Below, one piece after another: positions 8,496-18,544 of a stretch of DNA of 64,000 nucleotides; positions within the stretch are counted from its first letter, which is position 1, and every line of letters starts with the position of its first letter. The stretch comes from Tritrichomonas musculus. Taxonomy: Eukaryota > Parabasalia > Tritrichomonadida > Tritrichomonadidae. The notes under the pieces were generated by a model, which saw only the letters and a program-made list of their open reading frames with translations, was not told the origin of the DNA and searched no databases. The translations under genes were made by a program, and so were the position numbers. The stretch covers positions 2,170,001 through 2,234,000 of the forward strand of contig JAPFFF010000009.1 of assembly GCA_039105265.1 (NCBI GenBank), written 5' to 3'.

Positions 8496-8890
8496 CCATT
8501 CAAAATACTGGTGATTCCAATACAAATTCAATACACAATATAATATTTTCATTTGATAAAGAAAGTACTTTATGCAAAAAACATTTTCACTATTGAATAT
8601 CTTAAGGTACAAATCCAGTACGTTATTTTTTGAATAGGAGAACGTTTATTATTTGAATAGTTGCATGTCTCTGAAAAAGTTTAAATTGACTATGTTTGTT
8701 TTTGACAGTTATTTTACAATTTAAATAAACATTATGACATGTTATATGAAATGGATGAAAATAATCGTTTTTTATTTAACATGTCATTTTATTCTTTGAG
8801 AATGTCAAAAAAAATTGCGGTTACTAAACGTACTGGATTTGTACCTTAAAATATCTTTTTTGGAATCACCAGTATTTTGAATGCTTTGTA
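8490..8890. repeat. fold-back inverted duplication around a MITE
   Basis: CATTCAAAATACTGGTGATT at 8497 onward (23 bp to 8519) is repeated exactly, inverted, at 8861-8883, and the match continues more weakly to 8490 and 8890. The right copy is part of the BspA-like pseudogene coding sequence; the left copy is an inverted stray piece of it. Between them lies a 248-bp inverted-repeat element (8602-8849). An 18-bp piece at 8581-8598 equals part of the MULE gene (7809-7826), so this stretch is a patchwork of rearranged fragments. Confidence 0.65.
8602..8849. mobile_element. MITE, 248 bp, with 23-bp perfect terminal inverted repeats
   Basis: TTAAGGTACAAATCCAGTAC (extended to 23 bp, 8602-8624) is repeated exactly, inverted, at 8827-8849. 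The element is flanked by the direct repeat AATATC (8596-8601 and 8850-8855), a likely 6-bp target duplication. An internal hairpin (ATGACATGTTA near 8733 against TAACATGTCAT near 8779) is also present. No ORF. It sits at the truncated end of the BspA-like pseudogene. Confidence 0.7.
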
Positions 8891-9457
8891 TTTTTTCATT
8901 TATTTCAATATTTGTGATTGTGGTTTCTGAATCACACCAATTTTCATCAAGATCGTTAACTGTTGATGGTATCGAAATATCCTTAATTAAAGTTTTTGAA
9001 AACGCAAACTTTTCGATTTTTTGTAGCATTGAATCTGATGGAAATTGAACAGTTTGAAGATGTTTACAGTTGTAAAAAGAACCTTCACAAATTTGCGTTA
9101 TATATTTGGATATCCATAATTCTAATATTGACTAATTTTGATGTTTCATAACACCATCCTTCTTTTAAATCGATAAGGCTCTTTGGAATAAAAAGTAATT
9201 CAATTGTTGAATATGCAAAAGCATTTTTTTTCAATATATGTAACTTCTGAATCGTTAGCAAAAATAACAGATTTGATATGTGTATTGTGATTAAATGAAT
9301 TTTCTTTGATGCCTTAAATAATGAAAGTATGTGATTTATGTTGAATTGAACGTGGGATAAAAACATCACCATTTGCATTAGAATTTCCAGAAATATATGC
9401 TGTTTTATCTTCGTAATGTAAATCAAAGAAAATGCTATTTCGATTGATTTGTTCCAT
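8850..9457 (-). pseudogene. BspA-like leucine-rich repeat protein, broken and truncated
   Basis: Reading from an ATG at 9457, the translation gives the start typical of trichomonad BspA-like proteins (a short lead, then DVFIPRSIQHKSHTF), an in-frame TAA where IIKGIKENSF would be expected, then IKSVIFANDS, a one-base insertion in an A run at the IEKNAF position, and further TpLRR units with the pattern LxxIxIPxSLxxLxxGWC and FPSDSMLQKIEKFAFSKT. It ends at the 248-bp MITE. BspA-like proteins are a very large surface-protein family in trichomonads; this copy has at least one nonsense codon and one frameshift and lost its 3' part. Confidence 0.75.
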
Positions 9458-9782
9458 ATTAATGTCAAATAAAATTAGTTTATTAAACGGTATCCTTTTA
9501 AAAATAAATTGAAACGTTTATGAATGTTTTATTATGAATTGAGACAATGAAAGCAAAAGTATTCTTTGTTTAAATGCATATAAGAAATTAAAAGTTCAAA
9601 TGAATAAAAGAGTGATTATTAAATGAAAGATCAAAAAAATTTTTAACGAAATTAGATTTTATTTAAACTATATTCCTTTATATAATACTTTTATTTTGTT
9701 TTATTTATCATATTAAATGAAAAATAATAGTATACAAGTATGATGTTGACATAATTGAAATTTCAATTGACTACTGAAATGT
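9458..9782. other. AT-rich spacer upstream of the BspA-like pseudogene
   Basis: No ORF, RNA gene or clear repeat seen. It may hold the remains of the pseudogene promoter. Confidence 0.4.
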
Positions 9783-9952
9783 GACAATGAAGAGAGCAAA
9801 TTGGATACTGAATTGTGACAATGAAGAGAGCAAATTGGATACTGAATTGTATCAATGAAGAGAGCAAATTGGATACTGAATTGTATCAATGAAGAGAGCA
9901 AATTGGATACTGAATTGTATCAATGAAGAGAGCAAATTGGATACTGAATAGT
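9783..9952. repeat. five tandem copies of a 34-bp unit
   Basis: The unit GACAATGAAGAGAGCAAATT plus GGATACTGAATTGT is repeated five times without spacers. Copies 1-2 start GACAAT and copies 3-5 start ATCAAT, so the array grew by local duplication in two blocks. No CRISPR-like spacers exist. Non-coding as far as I can see. Confidence 0.9.
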
Positions 9953-10527
9953 GACAATAAAAAGGATAAAATGAATAAATTATTCTGAAAAAGAAAAGTA
10001 AGCAATGATTGCTAAATCCAATAAGTTTTAGTCAATCATAACTTCAATTGAGCTATGATGTGTTGTATTCGAGCCAACATCGAAAGTATGTAAGTAAACG
10101 ATTCATTATTTAAATAATAATGGCAAATTGTTGCCAATTTTCTTTCTACTTTCATCAGTCATAACTTCAATTGAGCTATGATGTGTTGTATTCGAGCCAA
10201 CATCGAAAGTATGGAAAGTGATAAAGTGGCGCCTTTTAAGATATCTTATTCTAAAAAATTGACCAAGTTTGTTTATATTAAAAACGATACGACTTTTTGA
10301 ATCATTATAAAAAAGTTTTTATTTTGATCGTTTTTTTTTTCAGAAAAAAATCTTCACTTTTTCAATAACATTGCCTTTTGCCCCATTAAAATATTATTTA
10401 TAAAATAATCCGCAGATATTTTCGTATCCATCGGTTTGAGGTTAATTAATTGAACTCCCTTTCCATTAATAAAATTGGTAAACTTTGACTTTTTTTGCCT
10501 TTTAATGGCAATTGAATATTCCAATTA
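9953..10527. repeat. spacer with a perfect 55-bp direct repeat
   Basis: The 55-bp sequence at 10036-10090 is repeated exactly at 10159-10213, 123 bp apart. It begins TCATAACTTCAATTGAGCTA and ends CCAACATCGAAAGTATG; its first 23 bp form an imperfect palindrome around TCAATTGA. The rest of the spacer shows no gene. Confidence 0.8.
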
Positions 10528-10932
10528 TTGAAGAAATCGAGAAGATGGAAGCACAAGCTTTGTATGCATTACGATAATGCTCCCAGTCATACTGCAGGAA
10601 AAGTGAAAGCACACATTGAAAACTCAAAAGTTAATATTTGGGACCATCCTGCATATTCGCCTGATTTGGCTATATTTGATTTTGGATTGTTCGGCACTAT
10701 GAAAGAATCATTCAAAGGAAATGATTTTGAAGATGAAGATGAGCTGTTAGAAGCTATTAAAATATTTTTTGTCTCAAAAAGTGAAGATTTTTACGTTGGA
10801 GATGTGAATGTGGTAGTCGTCAGAGTCACCATAACTGCCATTTTGGAGCGATATTCATTGAGGAGAGGTAGTGGTCGGAGTCACCTTAACTGCTGTTTTT
10901 GGGCTGAAGGGATATGGTCAACAGGTACTTGA
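10528..10932 (+). pseudogene. mariner transposase, C-terminal catalytic fragment
   Basis: Residues 8-80 match the end of the mariner catalytic domain: HYDNAPSHTA contains the second catalytic Asp, and HPAYSPDLAIFDFGLFGTMK is the YSPDL region with the last Asp, followed by KGNDFEDEDELLEAIKIFF. The first Asp and everything before it are absent. After about residue 92 the frame runs into a non-mariner tail made of two diverged ~40-bp copies, 55 bp apart, of GGTAGTSGTCRGAGTCACC (10812-10850 and 10867-10905). The DNA-binding half found at 5.9-6.4 kb lies on the opposite strand, so the two are separate fragments or one element broken by inversion. Confidence 0.8.
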
Positions 10933-11308
10933 CCTAGAATTACAGCTATAACTCACAACTGAAATTGATAATAAATTCATATTATAAATAGTAAATATGA
11001 TTCATATAAAACTAATGAATAAAATTTATGCTGATAATTTGTAGATATATATATTTTAATTTTGTAAAAATGATAGGTTTAACAATTTTTTAAATCACAA
11101 GTCGCATTCAAAACATTAATAAATAATTTCTCGAAATTGTAGCCATAAAAATGAAATTCTCTTTTATATTATGTGCAATACATTTATATAATGGTAATAT
11201 AAAAGTTTCAAAAAAATCGTATAGAATTTTGATGAGTGTTGCCTCTTCTACAAATAAAGTTATCTAATGACCAAATATATTTTCAATTTATATCTCCATC
11301 AATAATAG
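10933..11308. other. AT-rich intergenic, upstream of alpha-glucosidase gene
   Basis: No ORF or repeat of note. The last 60 nt should contain the promoter of the downstream gene; TCCATCAATA sits 12 nt before its ATG and could be an initiator. Confidence 0.35.
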
Positions 11309-14095
11309 ATGCATTTTTGTATATTTTTCCAGTTTTTATTGATATTTTCTTTCTCTGTTGAAGAAGATCAGTATAGACAATGCGAACAATTAAAATTTTG
11401 TTATAGAAATCGTGAAGTTGAGCGACAATATTGGAAGATATTATTTAAAACGTGTGAATTTAATCCAGACTATTTTCAATCCATTATCTTTGATGAAAAA
11501 AATGACAAGCAGCTTTTATTATATATATATATACTACAAAGTGGGATACGTTTTCGAATTGAACCCACTGAAACAGAGTCATTTCCTCGGTATGATACAT
11601 CGAAAGATCGAACGATAATTATGCAAGGAGAATTAAATCTAACTCGTAAGATTTCACATGGACAAAATCAAACCCATATATTTCTACGTTATTTAGATAC
11701 ACAAATAACCATTCAAATATCACCATTTAAAGCCACCATTTCAACCAAACGAGGTCAAATTGTTACTATAAATCCAGATGATACTGCAATTTTTGAGCAT
11801 AATCGAGATCGAAGTCGAAATCCACGATTATTTGATTCAGATGATTTCAATGGCTTTATAGACAAAATACCGAATGGACCAACATCTGTTGCCATGGATT
11901 TTTTCTTCCATGGTGATGCTGTTCGTCTCAGTGGTCTTCCAGAGCATACTCTAAATTTAACGTTACCATTCACCACTCACCGATTAAAACGGAAAGGACA
12001 AATTGAGTATCAACCGATTACTGATCCCATTCGTCTTTTTAATGTTGATATCAACCGTTATGAAGTAGGTAATCCAATGTCGATGTATGGCTCAATTCCC
12101 TTTCTATTAGCTCGAGACAATGTTCGTAGCAGTGGTCTCTTCTGGTCCAATCCGAGTGAGACGTGGGTTGATTTGAGTGAAGAAAGACATGGTGTAAATG
12201 CCCGCTTTTTGTCAGAGGGAGGTTTTATTGATTTTTACATATTTCTAGGTCCTTCATCCTCTGATGTTTTACAGCAGTACACTCGATTGACAGGCCGACC
12301 ACATTTACCACAATCATTTGCATTTGGCTTCCACATGAGCCGATGGGGCTACAAGAGCAGCAATGAAGTACGAGAAGTGATCAAGAACCTTGATGATCAA
12401 CTATTCCCACATGATTCGATTTGGCTCGATATTGATCATACGGATGATCGACTTTACTTCACATTTCATCCCATTTTTTTCAAAGATGTGGAACGACTTC
12501 AAGACGAGATTGATCCTCTTGAGAGGAAGCTAGTAGTTGTCATAGATCCCCATCTAAAAGTTGATTATGGATATCCACTTTTTGAGAAGGCATTCAATTC
12601 TCGCTATTTGATCCGAACGCGCATTGACAGCGAGTACACTGGTCAATGCTGGCCAGGTGATTCCGCGTATGTTGACTTTTTGAATCCATGGGCTCGTGTC
12701 TGGTGGGAGACACTTTTTGAGTTCAACAAATATCCGGGGAGCACGTTAACTTTATATGTGTGGAACGATATGAATGAGCCGACGGTTTTTGAGGTCCCTG
12801 ATCGGACGTGCCCCAAAGATGTCGTTCATTACCATCGATACGAAAACCGAGAAATTCATAACTTATATGGCCAGTTGATGATTTCATCGAGTTACGGCGG
12901 TTTGGTGAAGCGAGACTATGAAGAAGATGATCGACCGTTTATTCTGACACGATCATTCTTTGCTGGCAGCCAAAAATACGCCTTCACGTGGACGGGCGAC
13001 AACACGGCGAGCTGGCAACAGCTACGCGCATCGCTGCCAATGGTTCTCTCGCTTGGAATAAGCGGGATGCCTTATTGTGGTGCCGATGTTGGAGGCTTCT
13101 TTGATAGTCCCGACCAGATGCTTCTTGTGAGGTGGTACCAAATGGGGGCCTGGCTGTACCCATTTTTCCGCTGCCACTCGCATCACAACTCGGAAAGAAG
13201 GGAGCCGTACTTGCTACGTGGCGGCTACCAAGAAGCCGTTCGTCTCGCAATAGACGACAGATACTCGCTGTTTAATTATTGGTACACATTGGCCAGACAT
13301 TCTAATTTGACCGGCGATCCTATCGTCCGACCAATTTGGTGGGAATTCCCAAATGATCGAAGATTCATTGATACCGAAGATAAGGCAATGACTGGACCTT
13401 CACTACTCGTGCTACCTGTCCTTTCTGATGAGTATCAAAGAGAGATGATATCGGACTTACCTTTCTGTCGTTGGTTCGACTTTAGAACACTCGAAGAAAG
13501 AACTTCTAAAGATGGCCCAGCTCACCTTCCTTTGTCGATAACTTCAATACCAGTCCTAATTAGAGGTGGGGCCATTTTGCCCCTCAAAAAGTGGAAGAGA
13601 AGAACGACTTATTTGAAATTCCACGATCCGTTCTCTTTGGTGGTGGCTTTGGATGAACAGCAGAGCGCTTCTGGAGATTTGTACGTGGACGATGGAATGT
13701 CCTTCAAATTCGCTAAGAAACAGTTCATCCATAGAAGATTCTCTTTCAGTAATAACGTCCTCTCTTCAAGGCCTTTCTACGCTACTCAAGAGAAGGGTGA
13801 CTTTTTTGATGAATATGACGTGAAAATTGAAAAGGTGGAAATTACTGGATTGTTGAAAAAACCTCTGAATGTCCGTGATATGGAAGGAAGAGTATTTGAA
13901 ACAGAGTTCGTGAATAATATCTTGACTATTCATAGAGCGAATTTGTCTGTCAAGGATAATTGGGCAATTGGATTAGAATATGAAGGTGAGCTTCCTCCTG
14001 ATATGCCAATAGAAGAAACCGAAGAAAATGATGTTGATACAGAAAATGAAGAAAAAAAGACAGATGAAAAAGACATAGAAAATCATGAATTGTAA
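11309..14095 (+). CDS. glycoside hydrolase family 31, ER glucosidase II alpha-like
   Basis: Removes glucose from N-linked glycans on newly made glycoproteins in the ER, if the family assignment as glucosidase II alpha holds. The first 17 residues (MHFCIFFQFLLIFSFSV) form a signal peptide, and the protein ends NHEL, a plausible variant of the KDEL/HDEL retention signal. The GH31 barrel is well preserved: WLDIDHTD, then WNDMNEPTVFE with the nucleophile at Asp487, and WTGDNTASW with the acid/base at Asp564, followed by GMPYCGADVGGF and FFRCHSH. Length 928 aa is usual for the family. The segment at about 12.96-13.3 kb is much richer in G+C than the rest of the gene. A lysosomal-type GH31 is the alternative. 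Confidence 0.9.
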   Translation: MHFCIFFQFLLIFSFSVEEDQYRQCEQLKFCYRNREVERQYWKILFKTCEFNPDYFQSIIFDEKNDKQLLLYIYILQSGIRFRIEPTETESFPRYDTSKDRTIIMQGELNLTRKISHGQNQTHIFLRYLDTQITIQISPFKATISTKRGQIVTINPDDTAIFEHNRDRSRNPRLFDSDDFNGFIDKIPNGPTSVAMDFFFHGDAVRLSGLPEHTLNLTLPFTTHRLKRKGQIEYQPITDPIRLFNVDINRYEVGNPMSMYGSIPFLLARDNVRSSGLFWSNPSETWVDLSEERHGVNARFLSEGGFIDFYIFLGPSSSDVLQQYTRLTGRPHLPQSFAFGFHMSRWGYKSSNEVREVIKNLDDQLFPHDSIWLDIDHTDDRLYFTFHPIFFKDVERLQDEIDPLERKLVVVIDPHLKVDYGYPLFEKAFNSRYLIRTRIDSEYTGQCWPGDSAYVDFLNPWARVWWETLFEFNKYPGSTLTLYVWNDMNEPTVFEVPDRTCPKDVVHYHRYENREIHNLYGQLMISSSYGGLVKRDYEEDDRPFILTRSFFAGSQKYAFTWTGDNTASWQQLRASLPMVLSLGISGMPYCGADVGGFFDSPDQMLLVRWYQMGAWLYPFFRCHSHHNSERREPYLLRGGYQEAVRLAIDDRYSLFNYWYTLARHSNLTGDPIVRPIWWEFPNDRRFIDTEDKAMTGPSLLVLPVLSDEYQREMISDLPFCRWFDFRTLEERTSKDGPAHLPLSITSIPVLIRGGAILPLKKWKRRTTYLKFHDPFSLVVALDEQQSASGDLYVDDGMSFKFAKKQFIHRRFSFSNNVLSSRPFYATQEKGDFFDEYDVKIEKVEITGLLKKPLNVRDMEGRVFETEFVNNILTIHRANLSVKDNWAIGLEYEGELPPDMPIEETEENDVDTENEEKKTDEKDIENHEL

Positions 14096-14181
14096 GAATT
14101 TTTATATAAAATATTATTATTCAATTTTGTTAACTTTTTGATAAAAAACATTCAATTTTTTTTCTGCCATTTTTTTTTTTT

Positions 14182-15456
14182 TTGATGGATAAAATAAAAC
14201 TTCATACTGGATGTTCTATTAATATTCCTTTTCAAAATTATGAAAAAGATTTTTCTTTTATTGTAAATGGAAAAGAATTCAAGACAACTAAATTTATTGC
14301 TGATATGTTATCTCCAAAAATTTCAAAATATCATTTAAATGATCCTGCATTAGATATATTTTCAATTGAAACCGAACATCAAGGTAATTTTCAATTCATT
14401 TTAGATCTATTCAATTTTCAATCACATGATATCACCGAAAATGAAAAACCATTCATCTATGAAATCGCTAACATTCTAGAAAATGAACACCTCGAGATAC
14501 AACTAAATGACACAGAAATAACAATTGAAAACGTCTTTAACAGTCTTTCATTACATGAAAAATATAATTTTTATTTCAATCAACTTTTTCAGAAGGAAAT
14601 TGAATTTATCTCAGAAAATTTCTATAAGATACAAAAAGAACGAGAAGATCAACTTCTTCAACTTACTCAAAATACTATTGAATTAATTATCAGTAATCCA
14701 AAACTTCAACTGACTTCAGAAGACCAGCTTCTTCGATTTGTCATTAATCTTTATTTGAGCGATAAGAAATATTGAAAAATGTTTGACTATGTAGACTTCT
14801 TGTATGTTAATGAAATAACAATTTCTCATTTCTTATCATCATTTGATATTGATGATATAACCACTGAGACAGGGAAAAGCTTGTCTTCAAGATTAGAGCA
14901 TCAAATTTTTTATAATGATGATGACAAACCAACTCAAAAAGTTCTTATCAAAAAGTTTCCTTATGAAAATAAAGATTTTCAAGGAATAATCAACTTCCTT
15001 CGTAAGGAAACAAATGGAAATATTGAAAATAAAATGACTATCTCATCATCTTCAATTTATAGCCAAAGTTATGAAGCCAAAAATATTATCGTATTTGAAG
15101 ATATCAAAAAATCTTTTTTTTCTCAAAATGAGAAGAAATCATGGATTTGCTTCCATTTTAATGAAAATTCCGTTACATTATCTAATTATACACTAAGATC
15201 TTATTTCAATACTCCAAACGATCATCCGAAAACATGGGTTATTCAAGGTTCAAATGATGGCCAAAATTGGGAAGATATCGATAAGCAAGAAGATTGTCCT
15301 TACTTAAATGGAGCAAGCCTAATACATACTTTCAAAATCAAAAAGGAAAATAGAAAAGAATTTAGCTATATTAAATTGCTCCAAACTGATTCAAATTGGT
15401 ATGGACACGACTTCTTATTAATTGATTCCATTGAATTCTATGGCGAACTTAAATAA
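14182..15456 (+). pseudogene. BTB / F5/8 type C domain protein interrupted by one TGA
   Basis: Two ORFs (14182-14775, 197 aa; 14779-15456, 225 aa) lie in the same frame, separated by TGA at 14773-14775. Together they make a typical trichomonad BTB protein of about 425 codons: an N-terminal BTB fold (DFSFIVNGKEFKTTKF), a BACK-like helical middle that continues across the stop (LLRFVINLYLSDKKY, then FDYVDFLYVNE), and a C-terminal F5/8 type C (discoidin-like) domain (WICFHFNENSVTLSNYTLRS, WVIQGSNDGQNWEDID, IKLLQTDSNWYGHDFLLIDSIEFYG). No other damage is visible. It is either a young pseudogene, a readthrough gene or a sequencing error. The homologue at 22715-24427 is intact. Confidence 0.75.
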
Positions 15457-15948
15457 AAAAATTGTCTACCATTTTTAAAGTTTATCAACAAATATCCTCT
15501 TATTTGAAAAATCTTTTTTTATTTTTATTTTGATGCTTTTTCTATTGAATTCTTTTAAAGGAAGCTAGCAACTGGCAAAAAAGAGTTATAAATCCCTTTG
15601 AATTGGCCATTCAATTTATACCCAATATGCTGGTATTACTTACATCATTTATCTAATTGATTCATATGTATAATTTTTTCCCCAAAAGTGATAATTTGTA
15701 TTTGGCTTGATTGTAATTCTCAAAAAATGTTTTGAAAATGAATTGAATAATAAACTGAGTCAAAAATCAACCAATCATTATTTAATGATATCAGAAAGAA
15801 GATTTTAAGTTTAATTACAACAAAGGCATTGGTAAGTTAGCTGTGCTAACAACTCAAAAATAAAGATTCTTTTAACACCATTTCTGTATTTTAAAATACA
15901 GAAATAAATATATTATATATGCTTATTTCAAAAAAAATAAAAATTCAT
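15457..15948. other. convergent intergenic spacer with a perfect palindrome
   Basis: Between the 3' ends of two converging genes. It contains the perfect 26-bp palindrome ATTTCTGTATTTT/AAAATACAGAAAT at 15880-15905, 45 bp from the stop codon of the minus-strand gene. Otherwise AT-rich without ORFs. Confidence 0.5.
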
Positions 15949-18150
15949 CTATTTAAAAATTTGGCTTCTGTTCACTTTTAGAGACTCATAAATCTCTGAG
16001 AATGAAGGCCTTTTGCGTGGATCAAATGACCAGCACTTTTGGATGAGTTTTCGTGAAAAAGAGGAAATACATGGATCAATCGGAGGAATCTCTCCTTTAG
16101 AAATATCAATTCCATTGTAGTTTGGATACTTACCTTTTGTCAATATTACATAAAAAACCAATCCAAAAGAGTAAATGTCAACTTTATGATCATAATTTTT
16201 CATATTATTGAGAATTTCGGGTGCCATGAATCTGAACGTTCCAACACCCTGGGTGCGGCTGATAGAACTTTCTCCAGGTTCACTCAAAGCGCAAAGGCCA
16301 AAATCACTAATTTTTACATGCATTTCAGAATCAAGGAGAATATTTGCTGGTTTAAGATCGCGATGGAATATACCACGGCTATGCACATGTGACATTGCAT
16401 CAACTATTTCAATTATAATCGTAATACTCTGGGCAGAATCTAATTTGTCAAGCCAGTTGCTTAGATTATGTGGACAATATTCAAGAAGAATTGATGGATC
16501 GTGCATTTTATCACCATTATAAAACCCAAATGCTTTTATAATGTTTGGGTGATGAAGTGAGTTTAAAACTTCATATTCTTTAAAAAATTGTATTAATTTA
16601 TCATAATCAAGCTCAACTTCATCGTCGTATTTAGTTGTTGCATCAACAGGCTTTCTAATCAAATCACTATAAATGACTTTTAAAGCATAGAATTGATTAC
16701 TGACTTTAAATACTTGTGATGTTGCACCTCTTCCTAGAGACCCAATTTCCTGATATTGTTTAAGTTCATCGTAAGTTAAAAATTTAATATCATTAGTTTG
16801 ATTAGATTCATCTGGCTTTTCTTTGGGAGTTGGTGTCGATTTTTTCACATCATATGTCGCTTTAGCAAGCTTCGATTGAAGGTCATCAATAGTCTTTTTT
16901 TGGCTATCTTTATCTTTTTTAAGCGTTTCTTTTTCTTTTTTTAATTGTGAAATTTCTTTTTCTTTTTGTTGAAGTAATTGCTTTAATTTGGTAATTTCGA
17001 GTTGTGCTGGATCAGCTGCCTCGGTTAAAAGTTTCATTTGATTTATTAAGTTTTCGGTTATTTTTCTATTTGGGCAATTTGGAGGTGGTTCGCAATTAAC
17101 AAAAACGGCGGATAATTCATCACCAGCAATGCAATAAGTGGCATTTGCTATTATCGTTTCTTTTGGAGAAAATATAGGATCACTTGGTCCTTTATTCATA
17201 ATAGTTTCACCATTAGAATTAGAACCGCAAGCAAAAATTTTGCCATTTGATGTTAAAAAGAGCGAATGTGTGTAACCTGCGTATGATGAAACAATTTTTT
17301 GCTTTTTAAAAGCTTGAATTAAAGAAAATTCGTCTTTTCTTTGATCATCTCCAATACCGAGTTGACCATATGCGTTAGATCCTCTGCCGAAGACTTTACC
17401 ATTAATGGAAACAGCAAGACAATGTTCATAAGAGCCAGAAATATCTATTATTTTGATTCCGCTAAGCTCAGGAACTTCCATAAATTTGGTTGTTAATTCT
17501 CCATCTTTAGATAAAGAGGAACTATAAACTTTTCCGTTTGATGAAAGTGCAATAACAAAACCTATGCAACATGCAACGTAAATAGATTTTTCGTTATTAG
17601 GAAGTGAAATTGGATTAATAACGGCTTTTGGAGAATTTAAAATCTTTTTAGAAATAAATAGAATTTTGCCTTCAGAATCAATTGCTGCACATGTTGCACG
17701 GCCTCCAAAAAGTCCTATAGGATTTCTGTTCTCAATGTTTAATAAAAGTGGCTGATCATCTTCTTGCCTTTTGGAATTATAGAGAAGCTGATTGCATTTT
17801 CCACCTGATGGCAAAGCAAGATAAAGAGTATAAGATGCGCCACAAACGGCAGATATGAGTTTATAAGGCTGTTTACCTTTGCTATTAATCGAAAAAATTT
17901 TAACCTTTTTCAGATTCTCTTTGTTAATTGATCTGCATATTTGACCACTACTGTTATCTCCTATAGTATGAGCTAAACCGTCACGTGTAATCCATATTGA
18001 GTGTTCATGGTAAACCGAAAATGATAATATATTTGATAGATCAATACGCAAATCAATTGGCGGGAAAATAATTGATGAACCATGATTACTTTTATTATTT
18101 GAATTTTCTACCAGCTGTAAATAGTCGTTACTTCCACAAACTTTTAACAT
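15949..18150 (-). CDS. RCC1-repeat / coiled coil / protein kinase fusion (TKL-like)
   Basis: Residues 1-355 carry RCC1-type beta-propeller repeats (GRGSNAYGQLGIGD, HSLFLTSNGKIFACGSNSNGE). Residues about 375-445 form a Lys/Glu-rich coiled coil. The C-terminus is a complete Ser/Thr kinase domain: glycine loop GRGATSQVFKV near 473, ALKV lysine, catalytic HRDLKPAN near 596, DFGLC near 615, GTFRFMAPEIL and the DIYSFG motif. The tyrosine-kinase-like features (DIYSFG, KCWSFDPRKRPSF) suggest the TKL group. RCC1 modules bind small GTPases, chromatin or other partners; RCC1-kinase fusions recall NEK8/9 and LRRK-like architectures, but the order here is propeller first, kinase last. The substrate is unknown. 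All catalytic residues look present, so it should be active. Confidence 0.88.
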   Translation of the reverse strand: MLKVCGSNDYLQLVENSNNKSNHGSSIIFPPIDLRIDLSNILSFSVYHEHSIWITRDGLAHTIGDNSSGQICRSINKENLKKVKIFSINSKGKQPYKLISAVCGASYTLYLALPSGGKCNQLLYNSKRQEDDQPLLLNIENRNPIGLFGGRATCAAIDSEGKILFISKKILNSPKAVINPISLPNNEKSIYVACCIGFVIALSSNGKVYSSSLSKDGELTTKFMEVPELSGIKIIDISGSYEHCLAVSINGKVFGRGSNAYGQLGIGDDQRKDEFSLIQAFKKQKIVSSYAGYTHSLFLTSNGKIFACGSNSNGETIMNKGPSDPIFSPKETIIANATYCIAGDELSAVFVNCEPPPNCPNRKITENLINQMKLLTEAADPAQLEITKLKQLLQQKEKEISQLKKEKETLKKDKDSQKKTIDDLQSKLAKATYDVKKSTPTPKEKPDESNQTNDIKFLTYDELKQYQEIGSLGRGATSQVFKVSNQFYALKVIYSDLIRKPVDATTKYDDEVELDYDKLIQFFKEYEVLNSLHHPNIIKAFGFYNGDKMHDPSILLEYCPHNLSNWLDKLDSAQSITIIIEIVDAMSHVHSRGIFHRDLKPANILLDSEMHVKISDFGLCALSEPGESSISRTQGVGTFRFMAPEILNNMKNYDHKVDIYSFGLVFYVILTKGKYPNYNGIDISKGEIPPIDPCISSFSRKLIQKCWSFDPRKRPSFSEIYESLKVNRSQIFK

Positions 18151-18544
18151 GAATTTGTGCTAAAAACTATTGAATATTTTCTAATCAATTTTTTGAATAT
18201 TTTCTATTAGAAAACTTCTAATCAATTTTGGAAAATCCTCTGAAAAATAATAATTTTTAGTATTCATCCTATTGTCATATTTATCTAATAAATTTAATAC
18301 ACGACTACTTATTTTCATTTAACCATAGCCTAAGAACGCAGAGGTAAAATATGAATAAATTTCCACATTTATTTATTGTCTAATCATTTATTATATAGAA
18401 AACGATTTATATTGCTGAAAAATTAAACAATCAAAAAAGTAGAAACAAATAATTAGGTAGAAAAGTTGACTTAAATAATCAAGATAACATGTAATAATAG
18501 TACTTTAGTTATGAATAAAAAAACATCTACACTAATGAATATAA
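18151..18544. other. AT-rich intergenic between two minus-strand genes
   Basis: Contains repeated CTAATCAATTTT-type sequence near 18180-18230 (AATATTTTCTAATCAATTTTTTG and a second copy with AAAACTTCTAATCAATTTTGG). No gene seen. Confidence 0.4.

Noticed and set aside
9783-9952. CRISPR-like array
   Set aside because: The 34-bp units are directly adjacent, without spacers, in a eukaryotic genome.
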